Source: Thalassovita sp. (lineage in GTDB: Bacteria > Pseudomonadota > Alphaproteobacteria > Rhodobacterales > Rhodobacteraceae). Taken from it: a DNA stretch of 64,000 bases. The stretch's first letter is position 1. Every line of letters begins with the position of its first letter. Of the stretch, positions 52,556-61,740 are shown piece by piece. A program made the position numbers and the translations under genes. The stretch covers positions 1,460,402 to 1,524,401 of the forward strand of contig CP051233.1 in the NCBI GenBank assembly GCA_017792425.1. The letters run 5' to 3'. Below the pieces are notes generated by a model, which did not search any database, had not been told where the DNA came from, and saw nothing but the letters and a program-made list of their open reading frames with translations.

Positions 52556-53947
52556 TCAGGCAGCCGGTCGTTCCAGAAAGGTCACCTGGTTGCGACCGTG
52601 GGCCTTGGCGTCATAGAGCGCGAGATCCGCGCGTTCCAGCAATTGCGAAACGCGGGTCTGGGTCGGGAGGGATTGCCCGGCTGAACCGTCATGCTGGATC
52701 AGCCCGATGCTGATGGTGACCGGGACCGGGCGCAGCAGCCCCGGGATTTGCACGGGCAGCCCGCCGATGGCCATGCAAAGGCGATCCGCTGTTTGTCGCG
52801 CGTGCCTGGCGGGAACGTCGGGCAGGGCGATCAGGAATTCCTCTCCTCCAAAGCGGGCCAACAGGTCGCCGGGGCGCAGGGCGTGGCGCAGGCGGCGGGA
52901 TACTTCGGCCAAAACGGTATCCCCGGCGGCGTGGCCATAGGAATCGTTCAGCCGTTTGAAATGATCAAGGTCCGCCAGCATGACGGCCAGCGGTCCGCCT
53001 TCGTCAACCATACGGGCCAGTTCCGGCAGGGCGTGGCGGCGGTTGTGCAAGCCGGTCAGCGGATCGATCAACGCGGCGCGCAGCCCGTTCTGCAGGGTTT
53101 CATGCAACTCGTCCGAGCGCGCCTTGCGCCGCAATTGCTGGTCCAGCCGCAGCGCGGCCTCTTCCGCGTCAAAGGGACCGGTCATCAGGTCATGCGCGCC
53201 AAGGTCCAGCATTTGCACCGCCGGATCGGGGCGCGAGTCTGGCAGAACTACCAGGAACCGGCAGCGGCGGAACCCGGGCTGTGATCCGAGGGCCGCCAGC
53301 AGGGCCGCGCCGAAATCGGGCTCTTCCCCAAGGCCGCCGCCGATCAGGATGGCGTCCGGCACGCCGTGCTGACCGAAATCAAGCGACAGCGCGCGCGGCG
53401 AATGCAGCGTGAAGCGATAGGGGCGCTGTTGCTGCAGGCGTTTCATCCAGGTCAGGGCGCGCCCTGCATCTTCGGACACCAGGGCGACATGGGGTTGCTG
53501 TTCAAAAGCCGGGGCCGGTTCGGCAAACCCGATCGAGGCGCGCGCCGAGGAATGCAGGTTGCGGTCCTCGCGGCTGGTGCCGTGGCGCAGAAGGCTGCGC
53601 AGGCGGGCCAGCAACAAGCGCGGTTCGATATGGCGGTCCAGCGCGTCATCCGCCCCGGCGTCCAGCGCGGCAAGGCGGCGGTCGCGGTTCAGGTCGGGGT
53701 CCATGACCACGATGGGCAGATCGCCCGGCCCCGCGTCGGCGCGGAAACGGCGGCACAGATCGCAGGCGGTGATGTCGGGCAGGGTCGGTGAAATCAGCAC
53801 GATATCGGGCCGTTCCGACACCAGCGCCGCCACCCCCTCCGCCCCAGAGGACGCCTGTACGACATCGTAGTAAGCCGCGCACAGCCGCACCCGAAGGCTG
53901 ATCCGGTTGGTGGCGATTCCGTCTATGATCAGGATCTTGCCGGGCAT
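52556..53947 (-). CDS. PleD-like response regulator with degenerate receivers and GGDEF domain
   Basis: A 463-residue protein aligned end-to-end with Caulobacter PleD: REC1 (about 1-120), REC2 (about 150-275) and a diguanylate cyclase domain with GGEEF at 367-371 and an RxxD product-inhibition I-site at 358-361. In REC1 the phospho-acceptor Asp53 is Ser53 and the second acidic-pocket residue Asp10 is Gly10. REC2 also lacks an acceptor, as in PleD itself. Thus phosphorylation at the classical site cannot activate it. I start at ATG 53947; the longer reading is not supported. Confidence 0.9.
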   Translation of the reverse strand: MPGKILIIDGIATNRISLRVRLCAAYYDVVQASSGAEGVAALVSERPDIVLISPTLPDITACDLCRRFRADAGPGDLPIVVMDPDLNRDRRLAALDAGADDALDRHIEPRLLLARLRSLLRHGTSREDRNLHSSARASIGFAEPAPAFEQQPHVALVSEDAGRALTWMKRLQQQRPYRFTLHSPRALSLDFGQHGVPDAILIGGGLGEEPDFGAALLAALGSQPGFRRCRFLVVLPDSRPDPAVQMLDLGAHDLMTGPFDAEEAALRLDQQLRRKARSDELHETLQNGLRAALIDPLTGLHNRRHALPELARMVDEGGPLAVMLADLDHFKRLNDSYGHAAGDTVLAEVSRRLRHALRPGDLLARFGGEEFLIALPDVPARHARQTADRLCMAIGGLPVQIPGLLRPVPVTISIGLIQHDGSAGQSLPTQTRVSQLLERADLALYDAKAHGRNQVTFLERPAA

Positions 53948-54064
53948 GTGGACCTTGGTTCTGGCAGGGCGGCGCAGGGCGCGGCGGGTTGACTTGATGC
54001 CACCCATATTTCGTGGGATTGGTTAAGAAACGGTAACCAAAGTCTGAAGAGGGCGGGCGCAGCC

Positions 54065-54349
54065 ATGGCGATCACGCGGGAATCCGCCGAAACACTGGCG
54101 TTGCAGGCGCTGGAATGGCTGGTTGGCAACGATGACTTGCTGCCGGTTTTCCTGGGGGCGTCTGGCGCGGGGCTGGATGACCTAAGGGTCGGCGCGGGCG
54201 ATCCGGCTTTCCTGGGGTCGATCCTTGATTTCCTGCTGATGGATGACGCCTGGGTGGTGGCGTTCTGCGATGCGGGCGCGATACCCTATGACAGGCTGAT
54301 GCAGGCCCGCCAGGCGCTACCCGGCGGCGAAGCCGTGCATTGGACCTGA
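54065..54349 (+). CDS. DUF3572 protein
   Basis: A 94-residue, helical, acidic protein matching the DUF3572 pattern (ALQALEWLVGNDDLLPVFLGASG, FLGSILDFLLMDD). No function is known. It is divergent from the PleD-like gene with 117 bp between, and convergent with the MarR gene, whose stop codon directly follows. Confidence 0.8.
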   Translation: MAITRESAETLALQALEWLVGNDDLLPVFLGASGAGLDDLRVGAGDPAFLGSILDFLLMDDAWVVAFCDAGAIPYDRLMQARQALPGGEAVHWT

Positions 54350-54802
54350 TCAGAGCGCGTTCAGCCTGTCTCCGGCTTGTCTCAGTTTGGCCAGCAGACG
54401 TTTCAGTTCGGCCTCTTCGCCTTGGTCCAGCTGTTCGGACATGATCCGGGCGTTTTCCCGCGCATAGGGGGTGGCCTCGTGGATCGCTGCGCGGCCTTTT
54501 ACGGTCAGCTCTACCTTGCGGGTGCGCCTGTCCCCCTGCCCAGAGGACCGCGCCAGCAGCCCGTCCGATTCCATGTGGCGCAGGGCGCGCGACGTGGCGG
54601 TGCGGTCGATTCCGACGAATTCGGCGATGTCTGAAGGTTGGCTCAGGCCCTCGTTCCCGACAGCCAGAAGGATGCACCAGGTGATGCGGGTCAGGCCTAT
54701 GGTTTTCAACCGCTCGTCCAGCCGCTTTTCCTGCAGGCGGGCAGCAAGGGTCAGGTGATACCCAAGGGATTGATGCAGGTGATAGGCGCGCGGTTTCGTC
54801 AT
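54350..54802 (-). CDS. MarR-family transcriptional regulator
   Basis: A 150-residue winged-helix regulator. The recognition segment is PSDIAEFVGIDRTATSRALRHM, followed by the wing DRRTRKVELTVKG. I start at ATG 54802 (MTKPRAYHLHQSLGY), a family-typical opening. Its target is not evident; the divergent HAD hydrolase gene lies 147 bp away and is one candidate. Confidence 0.9.
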   Translation of the reverse strand: MTKPRAYHLHQSLGYHLTLAARLQEKRLDERLKTIGLTRITWCILLAVGNEGLSQPSDIAEFVGIDRTATSRALRHMESDGLLARSSGQGDRRTRKVELTVKGRAAIHEATPYARENARIMSEQLDQGEEAELKRLLAKLRQAGDRLNAL

Positions 54803-54948
54803 GCCGCAAAGCGACCTGAACACAGGCTGAAAGTCAAGCGGCGGCGCGCGTGTTCCGGGGTTGCCAACCGGAGCGGGCGCAGGCAGGTTGACGCGACAAA
54901 ACTGCGGAAAAAGACTGGGAAAACCGGGAAAAGGGGGCAGGTGCTGCG

Positions 54949-55647
54949 ATGCAGATCGAAGGGGTATTGTTCGACAAGGACGGCACATTGTTCGATTTCC
55001 GCGCTACCTGGGATGGCTGGGCGGGCCGGATGATCGGCGAATTGGCCGGGGGCGACACAGCCTTGGCGCTGCGCGTGGCCGGGGCGGTGCAGTACGATCT
55101 GCGGACTGGCGGGTTCGACGCGGACAGCCCCTTTGTCGCCGGGTCGAACGATGAGGTTGCCGAGGCCCTGGCGCGCGTCCTGCCGCAGTACAATGCCCTG
55201 CAGATAGAACAGTTCCTGAGCGAACGCGCGGTCGAGGCGACGCTGGCCCCCGCCGTGGATCTGGTCCCGTTTCTGGCGGGGCTGGCGGCGCGCGGGCTGG
55301 CGTTGGGGGTCATGACCAATGATTCCGAATACAGCGCCCGCGCGCATCTGTCAGAGGTCGGCGTCGTGGCGCAATTCCACTTCATCGCCGGGTTCGACAG
55401 CGGGTTCGGCGCGAAACCGTCCCCCCGTCCGCTGCTGGCCTTTGCAGACCGGCTGGGACTGGAGCCAGAGGCGGTGGTCATGGTGGGCGACAGCACCCAT
55501 GATCTGATTGCCGGACGCAGGGCGGGAATGCGCACCATCGGGGTGCTGACCGGGACGGCGGGCAGGGATGAACTGGCGCCGCTGGCGGACGTGGTGCTGC
55601 CGGACATCGGGCATATTCCGTCGTGGCTGGACGACCAGCAGGGCTAG
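54949..55647 (+). CDS. HAD-superfamily hydrolase, phosphoglycolate phosphatase-like
   Basis: A 232-residue HAD protein. Motif I is DKDGTL (residue 9 on), motif II is TND (MTNDSEYSA), motif III is the lysine in GAKPSPRPL, and motif IV is GDSTHDLIAGR. The cap region is about 15-80. The substrate may be phosphoglycolate or another small phosphate; the initial DKDGT rather than DLDGT is a common variant. Confidence 0.88.
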   Translation: MQIEGVLFDKDGTLFDFRATWDGWAGRMIGELAGGDTALALRVAGAVQYDLRTGGFDADSPFVAGSNDEVAEALARVLPQYNALQIEQFLSERAVEATLAPAVDLVPFLAGLAARGLALGVMTNDSEYSARAHLSEVGVVAQFHFIAGFDSGFGAKPSPRPLLAFADRLGLEPEAVVMVGDSTHDLIAGRRAGMRTIGVLTGTAGRDELAPLADVVLPDIGHIPSWLDDQQG

Positions 55648-55708
55648 GTGCACGCAGGCCGTTGCGCCGTTGCTGCGATGCGCTAGTCTGAACAGACAGG
55701 AGGCGGCG

Positions 55709-57472
55709 ATGGTGACCACGCAGGATACGGCCCGGACACGGGCGATCATGGCGCTGATCGGCGCGGCGGGCGGCGGCGCGATCTGGTGGCTGTTCGAGGC
55801 CCTGCCCGAAGTCGTCGAAAGTGAACGCACGCAGATGTTCGTCATGGTGGCGGTGCTGGGCTTCTTTTTACAGGTCATGGCCCTGAGCGGACCAGTGCGG
55901 CTGCCCCGCGTGTTCGCGCCCGCGGCGGTGTTCGGGGTTGTTCTGGCGGGGCTGGCGGTTTGGGCCAGCTTCCGGTTCGACGGGGCAAAAGAGATGGGGA
56001 ATGCGGGCCATCCATTTGCAGCCATGTTCATCATCGCGGTTGTGGGTACGCCTTTTCTGTCCGTGACGCAGGAACTGGGGGGGCGCCATTGGAATGACTA
56101 CCCGGCGCTGTTTCAAACAGCCTGGTCGATCGTCGTGCGTTTTGCCGCCGCTGGCCTGTTCGCGGGCGTGTTCTGGGGGGTGCTGCTGCTTTCCGATGCG
56201 TTGCTGGATCTGGTCGGTATCGACGTGATCGAGGATGCGCTGGACTATGACCCGGTGCCCTACGTGATCCATGGCATAGTCTTGGGACTGGCGCTGGCGG
56301 TGGCGCATGAATGGCGCAGGCACGTGGCCCCGCATCTGCTGTTGCGCCTGCTGCGTTTGCTGGTGCCGCTGGTGGTTCCGGTACTGGCGCTGTTCCTGAT
56401 CGCGGTTGCGCTGAACGGGCTTGCGGCCTTGCCCGACCAGTTGTCGGACGGAGGATTGCTGGTTGCGGTGGCTGTTGGCGGTATCACGCTGGTGACGGTG
56501 GCGGTGGACCGCGACGGGGACGAACAGGTACAGGCGCGCCTTCTGGTCTGGGGCGCGAGGGCGCTGGCGGTGATGCTGCTGCCGCTGGCGGCGCTGGCCG
56601 TCTGGTCCGTGGCGCGGCAGGTGACGGAAAGCGGCTGGATACCGGACCGGGTGATGCTGGCGGTTTGTGTCGGCGTGATCCTGCTGTACGGTCTGGCCTA
56701 TGCGGCGGCAACGCTTTGGCCGGGTGATTGGGGCGCGCGGGTGCGCAGGGTCAACACGGTGTTGGCGGTGCTGACCCTGGCGCTGGCCGCGCTATGGCTG
56801 ACCCCGGTGCTGAACGCCGAACGGATCGCGGCCCGGTCTCAAGTGGCACGGATCCTGGCGGGCAAGGTGGACGGCGATTTTTCGATGCTTTGGAATCTTG
56901 TCCACGAATGGGGCAAGCCCGGCAAATCGGCCGTGGCGCAGTTGCGGGCATCGGGGGATTTTCCGCAGCGGGACCGTATGCTGGAACTTCTGGTCCGGGC
57001 GGAAACCACCGAATCCCGCTATCGTTTTGAACGGGGTGAACTGGTTGACAACGACCCGGCCCGCCTGGGCAGCATTGTGCCTTTGCGCCCTGAAGGAACG
57101 GCATTGCCCGAAGGGGCGTTCATCGGGCTGTCCGACTGGCTGATCGAGGGCATCCAAGAAGGATGTGCCAACAAGTTCCCGGAAGGTTGGCCCGGGTGTG
57201 TTTACGTTGAAACGGGGTTCTTTCCGGATCTGCCACACAAGCAAGGCGTGGTATTGATCCGCAAATCCGGGGATCGGGTGGAAGCACACGCTGTGGTGCT
57301 GCGCGGCGGGGTTCTGACCGATTCAGTCTTGTTGCAGGATATACGCTCTGGGGAAAACCCGGGGCTGGATGATGCCGCCCTCAGGGGCATCCTGCAGGGA
57401 GACTATCAAATCGTGCCCAAACAGGTGAACGTGCTGGAACTGGGCGGACGGCTGCTATTTCCCGACAATTGA
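55709..57472 (+). CDS. DUF4153 multi-pass membrane protein
   Basis: A 587-residue protein with about ten membrane helices in the first 380 residues and a soluble C-terminal domain of about 200 residues (AERIAARSQVARILAGKVD onward). The membrane part matches the DUF4153 pattern. I start at ATG 55709 after ACAGGAGG; the longer reading overlaps the HAD gene. No function is known; the soluble tail may be periplasmic. Confidence 0.75.
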   Translation: MVTTQDTARTRAIMALIGAAGGGAIWWLFEALPEVVESERTQMFVMVAVLGFFLQVMALSGPVRLPRVFAPAAVFGVVLAGLAVWASFRFDGAKEMGNAGHPFAAMFIIAVVGTPFLSVTQELGGRHWNDYPALFQTAWSIVVRFAAAGLFAGVFWGVLLLSDALLDLVGIDVIEDALDYDPVPYVIHGIVLGLALAVAHEWRRHVAPHLLLRLLRLLVPLVVPVLALFLIAVALNGLAALPDQLSDGGLLVAVAVGGITLVTVAVDRDGDEQVQARLLVWGARALAVMLLPLAALAVWSVARQVTESGWIPDRVMLAVCVGVILLYGLAYAAATLWPGDWGARVRRVNTVLAVLTLALAALWLTPVLNAERIAARSQVARILAGKVDGDFSMLWNLVHEWGKPGKSAVAQLRASGDFPQRDRMLELLVRAETTESRYRFERGELVDNDPARLGSIVPLRPEGTALPEGAFIGLSDWLIEGIQEGCANKFPEGWPGCVYVETGFFPDLPHKQGVVLIRKSGDRVEAHAVVLRGGVLTDSVLLQDIRSGENPGLDDAALRGILQGDYQIVPKQVNVLELGGRLLFPDN

Positions 57473-57540
57473 ACCTGTTGACGAAAAATTAACGCCTGCG
57501 CACCCAGACTGGTCCGGCTGTTCAAAGGGTGTTCGGTTGC

Positions 57541-58128
57541 ATGCACGGGTTGGTGAACCGCGCGATACAGTGTTTCGTGCGCGATACATATGGAAATGAT
57601 ATCTGGCTGGAGGTCGCCTGCAGCGTTGCGCTGGAGGGCGGTTCTTTTGAGGCGATGTTGTCCTATGACGACGCGCTGACGGAACAGGTTCTGGAACGTA
57701 TCGCGGCCTTGCTGCGCAAATCCCGCCCCGACGTGCTGGAGGACGTGGGCACCTATCTGGTTTCGCACCCGAATGCAGAGGCGCTGCGCCGGCTGCTGCG
57801 CTTTGGCGGGGTGGATTTCATGGAATTCCTGCACTCGCTGGACGATCTGCCGGACAGGGCGCGCATGGCCGTATCCGATCTGGACTTGCCGCAACTGGAA
57901 CTGGACGACCGAGATCCCAACCGGGTTCACCTGCATGTCCGGTCGGCGCATGACGGGTTCGGCCATGTGATGCTGGGGATGCTGCGCACGATGGCGGACG
58001 ACTATGGCGCACTTGTTTTCCTGAACCTGCGGCGGCTCAGGCCGGGGGATGACGTGATCGACATCGCCCTGGTCGAAAGTGCTTTCACCAAGGGGCGGTC
58101 GTTCACGCTCAGCGCGGGAAAGGTCTGA
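57541..58128 (+). CDS. H-NOX (heme NO-binding) family protein lacking heme-ligand residues
   Basis: A 195-residue protein of the H-NOX/HNOB fold: MHGLVNRAIQCFVRDTYG at the start and the F-L-x-x-L-D-x-L segment at about 96-103 align with soluble guanylate cyclase beta1. The proximal heme histidine of that family (LHDH) is Pro104 here (LDDLPDRA, codon at 57850-57852). The YxSxR propionate motif reads V133-R-S135-A-H137, so only the serine remains. His98, six residues earlier, is the only nearby candidate ligand. It directly precedes an HNOBA-GGDEF gene (2 bp gap). The short start at 57541 matches family N-termini. Confidence 0.88.
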   Translation: MHGLVNRAIQCFVRDTYGNDIWLEVACSVALEGGSFEAMLSYDDALTEQVLERIAALLRKSRPDVLEDVGTYLVSHPNAEALRRLLRFGGVDFMEFLHSLDDLPDRARMAVSDLDLPQLELDDRDPNRVHLHVRSAHDGFGHVMLGMLRTMADDYGALVFLNLRRLRPGDDVIDIALVESAFTKGRSFTLSAGKV

Positions 58129-58130
58129 CG

Positions 58131-59099
58131 ATGGCGGTTTCCCTTGCCGAAGTGAAGGCCCTGCTGGATGTGCTGTGTCCGATGCACCTGCTGATGGATG
58201 AAACGGGCAAAGTCCTGCACGCTGGTCCGACCTTGCGAAAGCTGCGCCCGGGGCTGGACCTGGATGGTCGCATGGTCCCCGACCTGTTCGATCTGACCCG
58301 CCCACGGCTAAGTGATGTCGCTCAGTTGACGGCCCACGCGGGCGAAAAGCTGCACCTACAATTCCGAACACTTCCGCAGACAGTCCTGAAGGGTGTGCTG
58401 GCCCCTGTCGGCGGGGTGTTTGTGCTGGACCTATCGTTCGGCATTTCGGTACTGGAGGGCATCCGCGACTACGATCTGACCAACGCCGATTTCGCGGCCA
58501 CCGACATGATGATCGAAATGCTGTACCTGATCGAGGCGAAATCTGCCGCGATGGAGGCCAGCCGCAAGCTGAACATGCGCCTGCAGGGGGCCAAGGTCGC
58601 GGCCGAGGAACAGGCGTTCACCGACACGTTGACCGGGCTGAAGAACCGCCGCGCGATGGATCATGTGCTGATGCGGTTGATCGGGTCGGGCCAGCCCTTT
58701 GCCCTGATGCATCTGGACCTGGATTTCTTCAAGCAGGTCAACGATTCGATGGGGCATGCCGCCGGGGATCACGTGCTGCAGAAAGTGGCGCAGATCATGG
58801 TCGAGGAGGTGCGCAAGGACGATACCGTGGCACGGATCGGCGGGGATGAATTCGTGCTGATCCTGACCGGGCTGCTGAATCGCGAAACGCTGTCGGGGAT
58901 TGCCAGCCGCCTGATCGAAAGGTTGGAGCAGCCGATTCCGTTCGGCGGGCAGGAATGCGCGGTGTCCGCCAGCGTCGGGATCGTGCTGTCAGTGGACTAT
59001 GATACGCCGACAACCGACCAGCTGTTGAAAGACGCGGATGAGGCGCTGTATGCGTCCAAGCACCTGGGACGCGCCTGTCACAGTTTCCACGTGGCCTGA
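58131..59099 (+). CDS. HNOBA-GGDEF diguanylate cyclase
   Basis: A 322-residue cytoplasmic enzyme making c-di-GMP from GTP. The N-terminal 110 residues resemble the HNOBA (H-NOX-associated, PAS-like) domain: CPMHLLMDETGKVLHAGPTL, then DLFDLTRPRLS. A coiled coil (about 130-165) leads to the GGDEF domain, with GGDEF at 237-241 and an intact RxxD I-site at 228-231. H-NOX/cyclase gene pairs are an established NO-signalling arrangement; here the H-NOX partner appears unable to bind heme conventionally. Confidence 0.92.
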   Translation: MAVSLAEVKALLDVLCPMHLLMDETGKVLHAGPTLRKLRPGLDLDGRMVPDLFDLTRPRLSDVAQLTAHAGEKLHLQFRTLPQTVLKGVLAPVGGVFVLDLSFGISVLEGIRDYDLTNADFAATDMMIEMLYLIEAKSAAMEASRKLNMRLQGAKVAAEEQAFTDTLTGLKNRRAMDHVLMRLIGSGQPFALMHLDLDFFKQVNDSMGHAAGDHVLQKVAQIMVEEVRKDDTVARIGGDEFVLILTGLLNRETLSGIASRLIERLEQPIPFGGQECAVSASVGIVLSVDYDTPTTDQLLKDADEALYASKHLGRACHSFHVA

Positions 59100-59107
59100 A
59101 CGACGAA

Positions 59108-59127
59108 CCCCCGGCACTGGCCGGGGG
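59108..59127. terminator. hairpin between diguanylate cyclase and convergent gene
   Basis: Perfect 8-bp stem CCCCCGGC/GCCGGGGG with a 4-nt loop, 8 bases after the cyclase stop and 8 before the end of the convergent gene. The U-tract is weak on both strands. Confidence 0.5.
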
Positions 59128-59135
59128 AGTCAGGG

Positions 59136-60914
59136 TTAACCGGCGGCGCGGTCGTCGGGTTTGAAGCCAATTAATTCCTCGGAAACGGTGAACCGTCCCC
59201 CTTTCAGCTTCTCTATCTTGCCCTGCCGCAGCAATTGCCCGAAAGAACGCAACCCGTCTTCGCGGCTGAACTGATAATCCTCGACTTGGCGGGCCTTGTT
59301 CATCAGTTGGGGGCGGGAAAACTTCTGGCGGCCTTCCACATAAGACATGTAGGCGGCGGCGGCCTCCATCAGTTCGGCCAGGTTCTTTACCCCCGCCTGT
59401 TCGGCGAACTCGGCAAAGCCAGAGTTTTCTTCGGCTTGTGCGACAGGCTCTTCCTGAACATCCGCGACAGACACGCGGCGCGGGCGCACCGGCTGCGGTG
59501 CTGCGGGCGCGTCGATCCGCTGTTCGGCGACCAGTTTCAGCGGCGCCGGTTTCGAGGCCGGCCGGCGGGGCATGTCGGCGTCTGCGGCGTCCGGGGTGGC
59601 GGTGCGCGGCCGGCGGGGGCGCACGACGCTGTTCAGATCGTCACGATAGACATCCAGGTCGCCGTCGTCGCGGTTCAGCCCGCCGCCGGCTTCGCTTTCT
59701 GCGCGGGTGGCTTGGACGGCGGCGCGCAGATGGGCGATGGCGCTGCGGCGATGGGCGCCCTCGGGGCGGTCCATTTCGGTGCGGGCCTTTTCCATCAGGC
59801 GGCTGACATCGGTTTCCGCGCGGGCCGGTTTCGGCTGGGCCGATTCCGCATCCGGGGCGGCGGAGCGGGGGGCGTGCTCTTCTTCGTCCTCGTCCTCTTC
59901 TTCATCCGCGGCAAAGATCGAGGACAGGTCGTCCTCTTCGTCCTCTTCCTCGTCATCCGCGTCCATGCCGGTGGCCAGGTTCAACTCGGCCTCGACCTCT
60001 GCCAGTTCGCGCATCAGGTCGGCCTCGTCCTCTGGCGACAGGCCCTCGGCGGTGGTTGGCGTGTCCTCTTCGGCGTCCTCCTCCTCGGTCAGCGCGCCCG
60101 CGGCGATGGCGGCGTCGAAATCGGCGCGTTTCATGCGGATCACGCGGGCGCGTTGGTTCGGGTCAGAGGCGGATTCGGCGATGTCGGCGGCCAGTTGGGG
60201 ATCGTCGACCGGCTGTTCATCCGTATCCACCGTTTCTGCAGTCAGGTCGAACGAGTCGTCCTCTTCCTCGGTCAGTTCATCAGCCTTGATCTCTTCGCGC
60301 AGGGCCGCGGCGATCGAGGCGGCGCTGTCACCCGAAAAATCCTCGGCATGTTCGTCTTCGGTGTAGGCGGGGGTGTCCTCGGTCACCGGGGTGCTGCGCG
60401 AGACAACGGCGCGAATCCGCGACAGCTTGGCCGCGACGCTGTCCTCTTCGTCCTGGGGCGAGGTGCTGGGGGGAGGCGTTTCGACCTGGATTTCGGCAGC
60501 CGGGGCAAGTTCGGACGCGATGTCGGCGGCAACCTCTTCGGCGCTTTCGTCTTGCTGGGGGGGTAGGTGCCCTGCCGGTTCCGCCGGCGTCGCGGCACCA
60601 GTAACGGACGGCGCGGCAGGCGCCTGCGGTTCCGATTGCGCAACGGGGACTGCCGGTTCCTCTGACGGGCGCAGCACGATGGCGCCGCGTTCCTGGCGCG
60701 CCTCCACCCGACGGGACACTTCGCGTTCAGCGATGCGGGCCAGCATTTCGGCGTCCGGTGTTGGGGGTTCGGCCCCGAAGTAACGGTCATCCGCCGCCAG
60801 ATCACGGAAATACTCCGCGATCGCCTTCATCATATCGAACGAGTCGTCGAAGCCTTCCAGCGTGCAGGAAAACGTGCCGTAGGAGACGGTAAGGATTTTG
60901 CTCGAATTGACCAT
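59136..60914 (-). CDS. large acidic protein of unknown function
   Basis: A 592-residue protein I cannot assign. A conserved-looking N-terminus (ILTVSYGTFSCTLEGFDDSF, about residues 7-26, with MMKAIAEYFRDLAADDRYFG after it) and C-terminus (ELMEAAAAYMSYVEGRQKFS, then a winged-helix-like GLRSFGQLLRQGKIEKLKGGRF) flank a long, disordered, Glu/Asp- and Ala-rich middle (about 90-380). The C-terminal part could bind DNA or protein. It has no signal peptide, so it is cytoplasmic. Related proteins occur in Rhodobacterales without known role. Confidence 0.7.
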   Translation of the reverse strand: MVNSSKILTVSYGTFSCTLEGFDDSFDMMKAIAEYFRDLAADDRYFGAEPPTPDAEMLARIAEREVSRRVEARQERGAIVLRPSEEPAVPVAQSEPQAPAAPSVTGAATPAEPAGHLPPQQDESAEEVAADIASELAPAAEIQVETPPPSTSPQDEEDSVAAKLSRIRAVVSRSTPVTEDTPAYTEDEHAEDFSGDSAASIAAALREEIKADELTEEEDDSFDLTAETVDTDEQPVDDPQLAADIAESASDPNQRARVIRMKRADFDAAIAAGALTEEEDAEEDTPTTAEGLSPEDEADLMRELAEVEAELNLATGMDADDEEEDEEDDLSSIFAADEEEDEDEEEHAPRSAAPDAESAQPKPARAETDVSRLMEKARTEMDRPEGAHRRSAIAHLRAAVQATRAESEAGGGLNRDDGDLDVYRDDLNSVVRPRRPRTATPDAADADMPRRPASKPAPLKLVAEQRIDAPAAPQPVRPRRVSVADVQEEPVAQAEENSGFAEFAEQAGVKNLAELMEAAAAYMSYVEGRQKFSRPQLMNKARQVEDYQFSREDGLRSFGQLLRQGKIEKLKGGRFTVSEELIGFKPDDRAAG

Positions 60915-61050
60915 GACTACTCGCTTCCTGGTTATTTTGGTCCATTGTTTACCATGAGGAACCAGACCAAAGCGGAACGAATCCTAGGTTTTTACAGTAT
61001 CATTTTGTGGCGATATTGTGATCCTCGCGGTTTACGGGCACTAAACGCCC

Positions 61051-61725
61051 ATGGATAAGCCGATTTTCACATCTTCGACGGCGGTTACATTGGTCGGTGC
61101 GGGAGGCTGCACCGATGCTGTGTTGCGTCTGGCGATGGCGCATGCCCCCCGGATTGTTGCCGCGGATGGTGGCGGGAACGTGGCGCTGGGGCATGGGGTG
61201 GCGCCGGATGCGGTCATCGGCGACATGGACTCTCTGTCGGACAATGCGCGCAGGCTGATCCCGAGCGCGCGCCTGCACCGGATTGCCGAGCAGGACAGCA
61301 CCGATTTCGACAAGGCCCTGCGCAATGTGGACGCGCCGCTGGTGATCGGTGTGGGGTTCAACGGATCACGGCTGGATCATACGCTGGCCTGTTTCAACAC
61401 GATGGTTCGGTGGCCTGGGCGGCGGTGCCTGCTGGTGATGCCGGGGCAGCTGGTGTTCCTGTGCCCACCCCGGCTGGATTTGCCGTTGGCGCCCGGCACG
61501 CTGGTGTCCTTGTTCCCGATGGGAAAGGTGCGGGGCCGGTCTGAAGGGCTGGAGTGGCCGATTGACGGGCTGGAGTTCGCGCCGGATGGCAGGGTGGGCA
61601 CGTCAAACCGGGTGATGGGCGCGGTGCGGCTGTGGATGGATGCGCCGCGGATGCTGGTGATCCTGCCGCAGGAGGCGTTGGGCCCGACCGTGCAATCGCT
61701 GTTGGAATCCGAGGCCTGGAGCTGA
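61051..61725 (+). CDS. thiamine pyrophosphokinase
   Basis: Makes thiamine pyrophosphate from thiamine with ATP, using exogenous or recycled thiamine. It has 224 residues. Family motifs: AADGGGN (about residue 37), VIGDMDSL (about 54-61), QDSTDFDKAL and GFNGSRLDHTLA. It is far from the thi operon and is not preceded by a riboswitch. No other thi gene is adjacent. Confidence 0.92.
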   Translation: MDKPIFTSSTAVTLVGAGGCTDAVLRLAMAHAPRIVAADGGGNVALGHGVAPDAVIGDMDSLSDNARRLIPSARLHRIAEQDSTDFDKALRNVDAPLVIGVGFNGSRLDHTLACFNTMVRWPGRRCLLVMPGQLVFLCPPRLDLPLAPGTLVSLFPMGKVRGRSEGLEWPIDGLEFAPDGRVGTSNRVMGAVRLWMDAPRMLVILPQEALGPTVQSLLESEAWS

Positions 61726-61740
61726 GGGGCGCTGCCCCTC

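Noticed and set aside
60936..60971. TTTGGTC ... GACCAAA inverted repeat upstream of the acidic-protein gene
   Set aside because: Arms are only 7 bp with a 22-base gap; too weak to call an operator.
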